From: Allium sativum
Taxonomy: Eukaryota > Streptophyta > Magnoliopsida > Asparagales > Amaryllidaceae
Length of the DNA: 64,000 nt
NCBI GenBank assembly: GCA_030737875.1
Contig: CM060926.1
Coordinates: forward strand, 320,538,922 to 320,602,921
Reading direction: 5' to 3'
Positions 1 through 11,736 of the stretch are shown here, piece by piece (position 1 is the first letter of the stretch; every line of letters begins with the position of its first letter). Below the pieces are notes generated by a model that made no database searches, was not told the origin of the DNA, and worked only from the letters and a program-made list of their open reading frames with translations. Made by a program: the position numbers and the translations under genes.

Positions 1-2072
1 ATTGAATTGGTTTTGTAGAATTGCGGTTTTTGTATTGAATTAAAGGTAAACATAAGTATTATATTATTATTCATATTTTATACAATTCATCGTCATCATT
101 TGATTAATCCTAAAAAGGTTTGTATTTGAATTGTTTCATAGTTGAATTGGGTTTCGATCCTAGTTTGGTTGTAAACGCATTCACAAATTGGAATGAATCA
201 AATGTAAACATTTTTGGGTGTATAACACCACAAAAAGAGTGAATTGGGTGAAATATGGATTGTAAACATACATGTGTGAACGTATGAAATACTCTACTTT
301 TAATTTAATATTTATATCATTCCTACATGCCTAAGGATACAAGTTACAGTTGTTATGTATATGTATATATTTTCCATTCACTGCTATTTGCTATATGTTC
401 ATTTTGCCATCATGCTTATGTGTGGGAAAATATGGAAAATCTATCTTGTATGCCTTAATTTGAATAAGATGACAATTGCCACCTCGTGAAAACGTTTACC
501 CATTTGTATGAATGTTACGTTAATCAGGCGCTATTATTATATTACTTATTTAAATTTAAACGTAATACATGAGATTAGGTTAGAATTTGAATTTGAAATG
601 TCCCCTTAGCAAATATATATATATATTTGTTTGCTTATGTGTGTGTATGTGCAGAATGGCTTAAATATATATAAAAATAAATGACACATATACACGAGAT
701 TAGTCGCCATTTGTGGTAGAAGCCCGCCCAGAACCGACAGGCATATCCAGCAACCACAAGTGGGCCTAACTAATGTGATATGTCTAGGTGTCAGGGGCCA
801 TTCATAAACTTAGTACACTAGACACGAGGTTAAACGGACTTGTAGTAGAAGCCTGTCCAGAACCGACTGGCATATCCAGCATCTACAAGTATATGGGTTA
901 ATGTAAGAGGTCTAGTGTGTGTGTATATATATATAAGTTGATGTGTGAAAAAAGTAGGCTTACTATGCCTTAAGAAGGTCTTAAGTGGCTGACCCACCTT
1001 TTGTCTAATTTGGGTCTTAAGTGGTTAGGACTAAGATCGCTCTGAAGGTTTATTCCTTGGAGAGGAACCCAAGTCATGGGATTCACCCTTATTAGCATTA
1101 AGGTAAGTCTTTGGGTCCTCATTCTTTAAAAGTAGTTAGGCATAAATTGGATAACAGAGTAGGGTAGTTCATGGGGGATATCCACTTCCTCTAGAAGCTT
1201 GTAAGGGATCAACTAGGGACAAATTGGTAATTGAAGGATGTGTGACCATCGCATGCTCACCAACTGTCTAAGGGAAGTCTTAAGTGACATAGGTGTCCTA
1301 CCGGGTAATATCAGTTAAGTGTAACGTTCGCAACACCACTTCTCATATTTCAAATGAGAGATTAGACTTATGAACGTTAACGTACTAGGACATGGTTCTT
1401 AAAGGGCTAGGGATCCACCTCAGGGTTATAAGATATTATAAAAATCCATCTTTAATAGGGCCATAAGTGACCAAGAATGCCACCTCATTGGGTCTTTACC
1501 CTAAAGATATTGATGGGCGATTGACTTGGATATCCACCCCATTGGTAAGATATTTATGTTTGTGTGAAATCTTGTGTGTCGCGTAGACATACCTTGACAT
1601 ATGTAACCTGCTAAAAATATATGATGTGGACATTAAGTAACACTATATTCCAGTCACACAGAACTTTATGTTCTAACCCCCTCTCCTTAACATCCAACAG
1701 GTCAGTAGATGGGGTAAAGCCATGGATGAAGTCAAGATTGAAGCAGATGGAGAAGATTAAGTTATTATGATATTATTGGCAGTTATTGCTTTGATTCTTT
1801 TGGAATCTTAAGAAAATGAACTATTTGATGTACCTATTGAATAAATGTAACTGTAACTATGTATTTCTGTGATTTTGAAATAAATGGTACATCTTATTTT
1901 TGGTATTATATTTTCTCTTTTCGCTGTGTGAGATTGCCATTCAAAGTATATGTTATTGTTATATGTGAAAATGTAATCCTTACAGGAACCAACGATCCGT
2001 TTAGAATGGCTCTAAGTTATGATAGGCCTTTTCTGTATCGAAGTTTAGTCTCCTTCCGAGCGGGTTGTTACA
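1..2072 (+). repeat. LTR I, gypsy chromovirus-type LTR (left end outside window)
   Basis: The right boundary is seen: the sequence ends in GGGTTGTTACA at 2072, and the reverse-transcriptase frame of element E resumes at 2073 with CAAGGTGTTTTCTCAG, so this is an insertion into E. Plus orientation is inferred from the two conserved LTR stem-loops (707-763 and 838-900), which read in the same sense as in element B, and from the AT-rich tail with AATAAA-like signals near 1840-1890. The expected target duplication CAAGG (2073-2077) cannot be confirmed because the other end is outside the window. It may be a solo LTR or the 3' LTR of an element extending left. No coding capacity is seen in these 2 kb. 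Confidence 0.75.
695..915 (+). other. Tandem pair of conserved LTR stem-loops in LTR I
   Basis: Copy 1: CCATTTGTGGT (707-717) pairs with ACCACAAGTGG (753-763), 11 pairs with one G-U. Copy 2: ACTTGTAG (838-845) pairs with CTACAAGT (893-900). The loops share CCGAC-x-GGCATATCCAGC after a GCCC/GCCT-x-TCCAGAA or similar 5' half. Both copies are preceded by an ACACGAG motif. The same architecture recurs in the LTRs of A, B, F and G. Confidence 0.7.
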
Positions 2073-2300
2073 CAAGGTGTTTTCTCAGATGGATTTGGCA
2101 ACGGGATTTCACCAGTTGAGGGTGGCATAGGACAGTGTGCTGAAGACTGCTTTAAGGACACCCTCCGGTTTCTTCGAATGGTCGGTGATGCCATTTGGGT
2201 TAACTAACGCACCAGCGTATTTCGTGGATCTTATGAATAGAGTGTTTTGAATAAGTTTATGCTTGTGTTCGTAGATGATACTCTGGTTTATTCTCAGAAT
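2073..2300 (+). pseudogene. Element E reverse transcriptase fragment (5' part in window)
   Basis: Plus-strand translation gives the gypsy RT core: [50 protein letters not shown], then a TGA, then a catalytic-box-like VDDTLVYSQ. At least two stops occur. The upstream RT, protease, gag and 5' LTR of E must lie beyond LTR I, left of the window. The frame resumes at 17921 (NEEEHKTHLR), showing that 2301-17916 is inserted DNA. This is a dead fragment. Confidence 0.85.
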
Positions 2301-2784
2301 CTGTGCAGTTAAAGTGCTCAGTGTATCCAATGCGGCAGAGGTGCCAAAAGTTGCAGCGGGGATAAAGCGAGGAAATCGAGGGATATAGCGGATGAGCCTA
2401 AATTAGCATATAAAACTCATATTTTATGCTTTTACAAACATGTAAATGATAAATAAATGGAAAATTAACATTCAACTTAATTATAATTAGTACATTCTTT
2501 AATTTAAATAAAAGCATATGCAAATATATGTAAATAAATGTAAACTTTTTCTTAGCATGATTAAATTAAATAGAATAGTTTAGTATTTTCTATTCTGAGA
2601 AATATATGTTAAAAAATTATATTAAAAAAACTAATTTTACAAATTTATCATGTACAAATGTCACTTTCAAATTCATTTATTTTATAGAAAATATTGCGGA
2701 AATAGCGGAATATAGCTGAAATAATAGGACACATCGGGAATATAGCAGGGCTTAAAGCGGAGAGGCTATTTCAAAGGCTATTTG
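2301..2784. mobile_element. Putative inverted-repeat DNA transposon H, left part
   Basis: A non-coding AT-rich block interrupts the RT of E. Its left end CTGTGCAGTT-AAAGTGCTCAG (2301-2321) resembles the reverse complement of its right end (17898-17916), sharing TGCAGTT and TGCTCAG. Flanks CTCAGAAT (2293-2300) and CCCGGAAT (17917-17924) match 6 of 8, compatible with an old 8-bp hAT-type target duplication. Interior repeats of the ATAGCGG type are seen near 2390 and 2700. No transposase is present. Element F splits it at 2785. Class assignment is tentative. Confidence 0.45.
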
Positions 2785-3787
2785 TGTGACACCCCACGTC
2801 CATTAATGTCACTCACAAAGAAAATGCATTAAGTTTCGTGAAGCATTATAGGTAAACAGAATCAGAAATATTACAAGACATATATAAAATGATAGAATTA
2901 AAAACTTCATTAGTCATAAAGCATCGTGGTTCAAAACATCACATGTCTAAAATACACAAAACCATTACATCATAAAATATACTGTATTGTACTTTAAAAA
3001 ATCAGAGTACATAAAAGAAGCGAAATTCCCCAAATAAAACATAGCCATAGTAGCAAGGATAGGATCTTGATCCATACATCTAAGCAGCTCCAGCAAAACA
3101 AAAGAAGAATTACGGTCAAGCCTGAGTATTCCCACTCTGAAAACCTAGGGGGAAACGGAAGAAAGAAGAGAAAACAAAAAGGGTCAGACATAAAGTCTGG
3201 CGAGTCTAGTTACTTTAAGCAAGTAAATAAGTAAAAGTAGCATGACAAGCATATAAAGTGGATAAGAATGATAACACCATAAAAGGTAGGTATGACATGG
3301 TAAATATGATAGAGTGTATTTGCTTCTCTATTGGTTACTCTGCACTAATACTAGTATAACCATAATGAGATGATCCCAACAATTATAAGATGGTATACTT
3401 AGGCATACGTCCCGATGTATCCTAACCACTACCCTAATCGATCGTCTCCCTACTCCGCGTAGATACTCTATGTGGCCCCACCGTAGGATGTATCATGTCC
3501 TATAGTGGCAACCCTTTGCTGATATGCATAACCATATCTACAGGTGTCACGGTCATCTTAGCCCCTGCTACCCGGCCCATGCACGCACATGTCCATGGTT
3601 GCTTTGCGCCACCCACACCGTCCTACTCGTTTGGATCTCTTACAATCAGCGTAGTAAGCGTGTCCCAACTCCGACCTAGTTCGGAGTACTCATTTGATTC
3701 CTACTAAGGGTTACTGACTAAATGCGTCCCAAACAATATGATACAAGCTCCCCTCCCTTGTCTTGTATCCCCACTAGGATTTCCATT

Positions 3788-3930
3788 GGTTATGTATACC
3801 ACTAGGTGGCTTTGATAACATAACCCTATCATTTTTACAAGTTATGCTTACCTATAAGGTGTTTTTAATTACATAACTCCGACATTTCCACAGGTTATGC
3901 TTACCACTATGTGTCTTTAATTACATAACC
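3788..3930. repeat. Inverted-repeat array (GGTTATG...CATAACC) in F LTR
   Basis: Three consecutive imperfect hairpins: GGTTATG...CATAACC (3788-3826), AAGTTATG...CATAACT (3839-3868) and AGGTTATG...CATAACC (3892-3928). The array lies next to the conserved stem-loop pair. Equivalent arrays are at 16017-16160 and in G at 9640-9745. Confidence 0.65.
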
Positions 3931-4140
3931 ATATCAGGTTAAGTTTGTGGGTCTATATATAAATATTACCCACTCCTTCAGATTTACTTAACCTACCCAC
4001 TATCCAAATAAATTTACTTAACCCCTACTCAAGTTCATGTTCATACAATCCCTATGGATTCCACTAGGTTAAGTATTCAAGTTCATTACATGTATTCATT
4101 TATGGTTACAATATGCTAGACCTCCCACATTATGCCTACA

Positions 4141-4302
4141 ATTTGTAGATGCTGGACATGTCGGGCGGGTCTTCCACAAATCGGGCCTAACCTCATGTCT
4201 TAGCACATCTCATATTTGTGCATTTAGGCCTCCCATATTATATTCACCACTTGTGGTCACTGGATATGTCGGTCGGCTCCGGGCAGACTTTCACCACAAG
4301 TG
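4141..4302 (-). other. Tandem pair of conserved LTR stem-loops, F 3' LTR
   Basis: In plus reading, copy 1 is ATTTGTAGA (4141-4149) with TCCACAAAT (4173-4181). Copy 2 is CACTTGTGGT (4248-4257) with ACCACAAGTG (4293-4302), a perfect 10-bp stem. The loop of copy 2 reads CTGGATATGTCGGTCGG then CTCCGGGCAGAC, the complement of the sense-strand core. CCTCCCA precedes each copy and a CCTAACCTC-like motif follows. Confidence 0.75.
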
Positions 4303-5231
4303 CAATCTAACCTCTTGCCTAAGCGCTGTTTACAATTTCAAGCAATTGTAATTCTAGGAATTTCCATGATTAGCCAATCTTTACCTATGTCATTATAGGT
4401 TATAGGTTATAGGTTTCATGCCCTTTTTCCCCTAATTATGTTCATAGTGAAATATATGTCCATTCATATACATATACATTATTCAAATTATGTCCATTTC
4501 ACCTTTTTTTACTAATTATGCCCTAATTTCCCAATTCACAAGATATGCCCGATTTCAATTGTTTTCCCTTCGTTCCCAAGCTAACGTAATCGCATAATTT
4601 AGCGGCATGCCTAGGCTCGGAAGTAGCCTGGCTATATAAAATAAAAGGGAAAGGGGTGAGGGGAAGATGATAGAGATGGTTATTCTTATAGAGTTGACAT
4701 AAACTTTCCATGGCATAATATTAAGATGAACATATGAGAACAAATCGGTGAACTTGTGATAATAAATGGCTTCTAACATAGTTGGAATGTCATAATAGGC
4801 ATGATGGAATCTAAACTAGGATTTAAATGTCCAACACTTGACAGTTCCAAATTAACCACAACATAATAGGTACAAGATGATCTAAATATTGAATTAGGTC
4901 TATAATCAAAAGTAGATCTGACATGATAAAGGTTAAGATCCAAGTCATAATATGCTAAAATATCACAGATTCACAATTTATTACAATCTGAATTGATTCA
5001 AGGATTAACATTCATAGATCCAAATTACAGTCCTATCATGTGTACTTTTTATTTATTTAAATCTAAAAGCAACTTGAAACTCACAGCGTTTGGATCTAGA
5101 AAGGTATAAGAAGAACAGATCTACACTTGAATCTCTAACTTTGATTACAGAAGAAGAAAGAGTTTTGATTAAGTTGGCAGCACTTAGGTCTCCATTGATT
5201 TTCAATGAAGAAAACAAGAGAAATGAAGCCG

Positions 5232-5345
5232 TATATATAGCTGCCAGCCCCCAAAATTCAACTACCACCTCAGCTCTAGGGGGGCCGACCCCACTTAGGG
5301 GGTCGACCTATGGGTCGACACCCTCTTTGAGGGGTCGACACCCCT
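5232..5345 (-). promoter_or_regulatory. F LTR promoter: TATA box and upstream GTCGAC cluster
   Basis: On the minus strand a TATATATA box lies at 5232-5239. Roughly 50-110 bp upstream is a cluster of GTCGAC and variant palindromes (5281-5345). The same order, GTCGAC cluster then TATA, occurs in LTRs A, B and G. Confidence 0.6.
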
Positions 5346-5621
5346 GGTACGGGAGATTTGCTGCCTCTAAACTTTTGGTTTTTGAACGGTTTTCTGATTT
5401 AATTATATATATATATATATATGATTACCTTACGCGTATACAAACTTGAAACCCTTATAACTTCTTCATACAGTGTCCGTTTTATGCAAACCAAATGTCT
5501 ATCTTGACCAGAATTTCGAGACAGACGCAATGACGCAGTCCGTTTCCCTTAATTATGAATATTAAATTAATTATTCTTTAATTTGTCCTCTTTTAATGTT
5601 GTTAAAATATGGGGTGTTACA

Positions 5622-5640
5622 TTCTACCCTACTCAAAGGA
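5622..5640 (-). other. Element F polypurine tract
   Basis: The reverse complement of 5622-5640 reads TCCTTTGAGTAGGGTAGAA immediately before the LTR start TGTAACACC. It matches the tract of A and B (TTTAAGGAGGGGAGAA), with pyrimidine interruptions from decay. Confidence 0.75.
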
Positions 5641-6220
5641 TTTCGTCTCGAAATCTCCGAGTTAAGAAGAATGCATATCCTACTCTCCACAACCATATAC
5701 TCATCGATTAACTACAGGCATCCATTGTCCTTAAAAGATTTCTAATTCTTATATGAACATATGCAAAGGTGTGTGTATATGTCCCAACACTAATGCGAAG
5801 ATCAGGCGGTCTACTGATTCAGTCGACCTCCTTAATGCAATGTATGTTAGTGCCATGAGTCCACATGTATGCAAATAACCCAATTATAAAATGTAAGTTC
5901 TATATGTGTGCACAATCATCCATCCAAATGCAACATTCATATGATAATACATCCATTTTCATCTATAAAAGAAGAAAAATGCACACATATCCATATGCAG
6001 TATGAGAGTGATTGAGCCGATCTAGTGCCTAATGTATGTATATGCATCCACTGGCAACCACTAGCAAACACTTGCATCCATCAAACATAACATGTATAAA
6101 ACACATGTTTACATCCACGAGGATTTCTACCTAAATGTCTAAGATTCGATCGATAGAATACACTTAAATTATAGAAATAAGCATAAATAAAAATTTAGGA
6201 AAAAGGAGTTAAGAACATGC
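5641..6220 (-). other. Element F conserved 3' non-coding block
   Basis: About 580 bp between pol and the tract. It is alignable by eye with the same region of A (39561-40069) and B (28955-29491), including the motif TAGGCACTAGATCGGCTCA (reverse complement within 6007-6034). A hairpin GGTCTACTG...CAGTCGACC lies at 5808-5828. No open frame of note. Confidence 0.7.
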
Positions 6221-6229
6221 CCTAAAAAA

Positions 6230-7455
6230 GAAAAAGGTACGAAGCACGAATCTTATCCTTCGGTCTCCCAAGTCGCATTCTCTGGGTTATCTCCCCATTG
6301 AACCTTTATCAGCTTGACTTCTCTATTGCGTAGCTTCTTAACTTCTGATCCAAGAATATGGGAAGGAACTTATCTGACTGTCACCTCCCGTTCCACCTCT
6401 ACTTCTTCCAATACACTCGACCCAACTACTTCCGCGTATCATGAAAACACGTCTGCAAGTGAGAAACATGGAAAACGTCATGCACGCCAGATAATCTCTC
6501 GGGTAACTTCACTTTATAGGCCATTTGGCCAATTCTTTCTATTATGGGAAATGGCCCTACAAATCTTGGTGTCAACTTCCCTACAGGTCCGAAGCAAACC
6601 ACATTCCTCAATGGTGGCACTTCGATGAAGACCATATCTCCTACTTCGAATTCGATGTCAATCCTTCTCTTGTCTGCATAGGGTTTCTGCCTATTTTGAG
6701 TGGTCTTCATTCGTCATCTAATCAGATCAGTCTTCTTGGACGTTTCCCTAACCATATCTGGTCAAAGCAATAGCCTTTCTGTAGATTCCTATCAACAAGT
6801 TGGTGATCTACAGGGTAGTCCGTACAATGCTTCGAAGGGTGCTATGCCAATGCTAGCTTGGTAACTATTGCTAGAGGCAAACTCTACTAAAGGAATATGC
6901 TCTTCCCAAGTCCCTCCGAAGTTTAGGATACACAGCCTCAAAAGATCCTAAAGAATTCAGTTCACCCTCTCCGTCTGTCCATCGGTCTGAGGATGATAAG
7001 TGGTGCTCAAACATAATTGTGTACCTAATGCTTCTTGCAAGCTTCTCCAAATTTCACTGGTGAAGATGGGGTCACGATCGCTTACAATGTTGGAAGGTAC
7101 TCCATGAAGACAGACTATCGCATGAACATGAATTGTTGCCAACCAAGTTGTCATCCTCTTACTCTTAACTGGAATAAAATGAGCACTCTTAGAAAGTCTA
7201 TCTCCTACCACCCAGATGCTGGTGTTGCCTTTCTTTGATCTAGGAAAACCATCTATGAAATCCATAGAGATGCTCTCCCATTTCCACTGTGGAACCTCCA
7301 AAGGGTGAAGTAAACCACCGGGCTTCTATTGTTCAGCTTTGACTTGCTGACAAACTAAACATTGAGAAACAAATTCTGCCACATGTTTCTTTATCCCAGC
7401 CCAAAAGAAAACCCTCTTCTTGTCCCTATACATCTTATCACCGCCTGGATGAATA
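6230..7455 (-). pseudogene. Element F pol, C-terminal part: integrase and chromodomain
   Basis: The minus strand continues the pol of 11737-13869 after solo LTR G. Integrase zinc-finger remnant [11 protein letters not shown], then the core MEVPQWKWESISMDFIDGFP (about 7301-7240), [14 protein letters not shown] and [15 protein letters not shown] (ending near 6957), so the D-D-E signature residues remain visible in pieces. A downstream frame (6426-6710) holds [19 protein letters not shown] and the chromovirus hallmark [12 protein letters not shown] chromodomain remnant QWGDNPENATWETEG is followed by a stop near 6250. Stops and frameshifts separate the pieces, so it is inactive. Confidence 0.9.
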
Positions 7456-8224
7456 GTCATTGTAATACCCTACGTCCGTTAATGTCACTCACTAAGGGAA
7501 TGCATTAAGTTCCGTGAAGCGTTATAGGTAAATAAGAACATAATAGCACAAGACAGACATGTAAAATAGCAGCTGAATTAAAAACTTAAAAAAACTTTAT
7601 TTAATCAAAACATCATGGTCCCAAATACTGAGTTTACATCATAAGTAACTAATTACATTAATAATATGTCTTGCCAAAAATATCAGAGTACAAAAGCATA
7701 AATCCATATTTCCCTGTCAAGCCATAAGAGAGTTGACCAGAAGTCAAAGCGATACATCTATATCCAAAATCCAAGCTAAGCTGAAAGATTCCAAATCAAC
7801 TCTAAGCACTTCCACCCTGAGAACCTAGGGGAGGGGGAACGGAAGAGAGAGAAGAGGAAACAAAAAGGGTCAGACATAAAGTCCTGTGAGTCCAGTTACT
7901 TTTAAATATAAATAACAGTATCATGGCAGGTATATATAAAAATGGAAGAACAAGATAACAGTAACAATAACAATTATGAACTTAGCAAGATAAGATTAAC
8001 ATGATATATTGCGCTTCTAAAATACATTTCTCTGCACCGTGCAGATACTAGTATATCAGAAATAGAATGATCCCTACTAATACTGTTCCATTATTTTTTC
8101 TTGATTATTAGGTTACTAGGGTTAATAGCACTCAAGACTTATACGCGCATCGTACCCATTTACTTTCCCATGGATTCACCTAAATATATATAGCTATCTC
8201 TCAATATTGAGATACACCCCATGG

Positions 8225-9260
8225 TACCCCACCCGCACGATCTCCACCGCAATGAACGCAATCCCTCATCTTACGCCGGAGTGACGTACGAATCTCCATA
8301 TAAAATGTTACGTTCCGCGTGTATCTATCATTACTATGCTACGTAAGCGTATGGACTGCCACCATCGATCGAATCAGATTCCTTATCGGAATAATGCCCT
8401 CTAGTCTACGATACACCACCCAGAGCAGATATGCATGTATCTAGACTGTCCCACGTATGTATTGTAATTATAGCTCGATGCCTCAATCGCACGTCCTCTA
8501 ATTTGTACCAAGTTCCGTGGCAGGGCTAAACTAGAAACATGGAACTCGGCCGGGAGCTTTTCCATACTGTACAGGACGCATTTAAGTGCCTTCAAATACA
8601 GATATTCCTCGGGTCTGTTTTTGTGGTGGCTATGGCCCTACCCCGGCCCCTCCCTCAACTAGTAAAGACTACAAGAGCTAAGCGACCGCCCCTAATACAA
8701 CCAATCTAAACATCCATGTGGCGTCTACCCTCAACCCCGTACCTCGATAGTGAAAGGTGAAATGATATCTTAGGTTTAGCTCTAGTCTTTTCACATCCCG
8801 CTGGCTGTCGATGATGGATATCTGACGGTCTACTATCCTTGTTGGTCGTGACCCTCTCTACCTCCACGTGAGGCAACTGTCGAATCACCCTGGTGTCACC
8901 TCGTCACAGCATTCTGACTGCATAGCAACATCTGTAGTCAAGGTCCACCCACCTAGTAGTTACGTGCAGACCCAACCTCTGCGAGTACAACCTTAGACAT
9001 CTGTCACCGCACAGAGGACTACTAAGAGCACCTTACGTACTTCAGGAAGTCGTGTGCTTCCCCTTCCAGTCCTTTGGAGCCGTCATAACAATTAGATGAA
9101 TGTGCGCTCCCCTCGTGTCTTATAACACCTCGATGATCTACCCCGTTGGGTTATTCACCCTCAAACGTACGGACTGGTCCAAGCGCCTTTCTGTAATATG
9201 TTGTTAGACCCTATGTCTGAACATTCTTTTACGCACTTGCCTTACCTCACCCGGTTCCCA
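8225..9260. other. GC-richer unassigned segment within solo LTR G
   Basis: About 1 kb with visibly higher GC than the rest of the LTR and no counterpart that I can align in the F LTRs. No open frame above about 65 codons, no inverted-repeat ends noticed. It could be a family-specific LTR module or captured DNA. Boundaries are approximate. Confidence 0.4.
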
Positions 9261-9951
9261 TTTAACTTGGTTATTCCAGTTCATATTGAATTCTTATTCC
9301 AATTTACCAAGTTTCTCTTGCTTATTAATTTCAATCATATAACTTAATCCATTTAAGTTTATTAATAAGCCCACAACATGTTATTCTCTAGATTGTGGCC
9401 CAAGGTCTGTTGCTTGGTTACATCATTACAATAACATGTTCTCCTTAATACGTTATTAAGTATATCTCGATTCACATGTTTCCTAATTAACATGTCACTT
9501 ACCATTTATGATTAAAAATAACTTATTTATTTCACAAGTTCTCCTCATTCTTTCTCATTTAATCATAAATTAAATTTACACCTTCACTACAACTTATTGT
9601 TGTTTACTTAGCAGATTATTACACATATCTAATTCTATCATTTCTACAAGTTATGCTAACCCTACAAGGGTGCCTTTAATTACATAACTTTATTATATTT
9701 TCCACAGGTTATGTATACCACTAAATGTCTTTAATTACATAACCTTATTGGGTTAAGTTTATGGGCCTAAATGTAAATATTACCCGCCCCCTCTATTTTA
9801 CTTAACCCACCCACTACCCATCCAATTTTACTTAACCCTAACTTAAGTTCAAAATCATACAATCCCTATGGATTAAATTAGGTTAAGTAGTCCAATTCAT
9901 TACCATGTCCAATTATGGTTATAATGGGCTAGACCACCTAAATTAGGCCTA

Positions 9952-10131
9952 CAACGTGTGGATGTTGGATATGCCAGTCGGGTCCGGGCAGTCTTATTCA
10001 CAGTTGGGTCTAACCTCGTGTCTTAGACCGATTCATATTTGAAAACTTAGACCTCTCACATTAGGTTCAACATTAGTGGCTGCTAGATATGTCGGTCAGG
10101 TCCGGGCAGACTTCCACCACTAATGTAACCT
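9952..10131 (-). other. Tandem pair of conserved LTR stem-loops, solo LTR G
   Basis: Copy 2 is the clearest in the window: AGGTT (10063-10067) and ACATTAGTGG (10070-10079) pair with CCACTAATGT (10117-10126) and AACCT (10127-10131), giving a 15-bp stem with a 2-nt bulge. The plus-strand loop contains CTAGATATGTCGGTCAGG then TCCGGGCAGAC. Copy 1 (9952-10004) keeps the loop, ATGCCAGTCGGGTCCGGGCAG, but its stem has decayed. Confidence 0.75.
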
Positions 10132-11206
10132 AACCTCGTGTCATAAGTGCAATTACAATTCCTAATTGTAATTACTAGACATTCCATTTTTATCCAAATC
10201 TACCTATGTCATTATAGGTGATTAGTTCTATTTTTCCCCATATTTAATTATATGCCCAATTCCCTCTTCAAATTATAGACTTTTACGCCCCTTTTCAATT
10301 CAACTTTTAGCTTTGCACTATATGCTCTTTTTCCCAAGTTATAAGTCAAGGCATATACATATATATATGTTATGCACAAACCCAAATCTACATATTTTCC
10401 AATTTATGTCCCTAGTCCATATTCACATATTTCAATACAAGCTGTGCCCAAATTCATATTAACATATATTCCAATTTACGCCCAAATCATAGTTTACATA
10501 ATTTATGCCAAATCAAATTTTCCAATGTTCACCTAAATTCATATTCATGTTATACAACACGATATATGTCCCCAAATCCATATTTGTATATTTCCACATT
10601 TTATGCCCAAACTTGTTTTCATATTTTTCCAATATCAATTATGCCCCAAATTATGTCTTTCCCAGTCATTCCCAATTTCTCACGTTCGCTTTTTTCAGCG
10701 TTAGGCCTAGGCTCGAAGGTAGCCTGGCTATATAAAAAAAAGGGAAAAAGAGGGAGAGAAGAGAATCAAGTGTAGGCATAATACCGAATCAATATTAAAC
10801 TGATAGAAATAGGCATAAGCTGAATAGGATTATTATAACAAGATTTAACGTGGTGGTGATATGAACATATAAAAGCAGATCTGATGATTATGTCATAATA
10901 GAAATGATTAGGCACCGATTCAAGATCCAATTTTTACATACATATCAAGATTACTATTTAAATATTTAGATCTAAAAATAACATGAAATCACAGTGAATA
11001 GATCTAAGGAAATGGATCCAAATTACTGTGAAGAACATGTTGAATAAGTTGTTGTAGCCATCGCTGAATATGGTGTAGAAATCGTTGACTTTGTATAATG
11101 TTTACTAAATTAGATTTGGAGTAGATTAGGCCATTCAATCTTCGTTGCAGTGGAGCTTCGCCGTCACCATTGTTTTTAGATGGACAAAACCTAGGTGTAG
11201 GGTCCT

Positions 11207-11412
11207 TTATATAGCCTAGGGTTTATGAATCTACCTCCAAAATCGTCCAGGTTCAGAAAAGAAGTTTCCAGAGCCACGAGTGGGTCCATCCCCTTTCAGG
11301 TGGGTCAACCCCTAGGTCGACCCACCTTCATGGGTGTCGACCCTGGGGTCGACCCCCATGTGCCTGAGTCGACCCCTAGGTCGACCTAACAGGGCCTCGA
11401 GTCGACTTCAAA
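11207..11412 (-). promoter_or_regulatory. Solo LTR G promoter: TATA box and GTCGAC cluster
   Basis: Minus-strand TATATAAA-like box at 11207-11214, with at least five GTCGAC or near-GTCGAC palindromes upstream between 11287 and 11412, several as GGGGTCGACCC or AGGTCGACC. Confidence 0.6.
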
Positions 11413-11736
11413 ATGTCGGCCCTTCCTCGATTTGCGCATGGATTTCTGGTTTTGCTGATTTTTGAATATTTTTGAATTTTATATGTGTATATATCTTTCC
11501 TATATGTATACAAACTTCAAACCTTAATAACTTCTTCATACGATGTCCGATTTGCGCAAACCAGGTGTCTATCTTGACCAGAATTCTGAGACGGACGCAA
11601 TGGCGCCATCCGTTTTACTTAATTCTTAATATTTAATTAAGTTTCCCTTAATTCGTTGTTAAAAGTGTATTTCACACTAATTATTCTTTAATTCATCATC
11701 TTTAGTGTCGTTAAAATTCCGGGGTGTTATAGTCAT

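Larger units (their letters stand above)
2785..5621 (-). repeat. Element F 3' LTR
   Basis: In plus reading it runs from TGTGACACCCC (2785) to GGGGTGTTACA (5621), so TG...CA on both strands. 2,837 bp. It contains inverted-repeat arrays (3788-3930), the stem-loop pair (4141-4302), a TATA box at 5232-5239 (minus) and a GTCGAC cluster at 5281-5345. Short open frames inside it (for example at 3495, 5053 and 5090) are not conserved with the partner LTR and are not genes. Confidence 0.93.
7461..11731 (-). mobile_element. Solo LTR G, gypsy chromovirus-type
   Basis: A 4,271-bp LTR from TGTAATACCC (7461) to GGGGTGTTATA (11731; ancestral terminal CA now TA), flanked by a perfect target duplication GTCAT (7456-7460 and 11732-11736). 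There is no PBS, tract or coding region, so it is a solo LTR left by LTR-LTR recombination in an element that had entered F's pol. Its first and last hundreds of bases resemble F, but it is about 1.4 kb longer. It carries the stem-loop pair (9952-10131), inverted repeats (9640-9745), TATA (11207-11214) and GTCGAC cluster (11287-11412). Minus orientation is inferred from these motifs. Confidence 0.9.

Noticed and set aside
5090..5449. 119-codon plus-strand open frame across F's LTR promoter
   Set aside because: It crosses the TATA box and GTCGAC cluster antisense to the element, and is not kept in the other F LTR.
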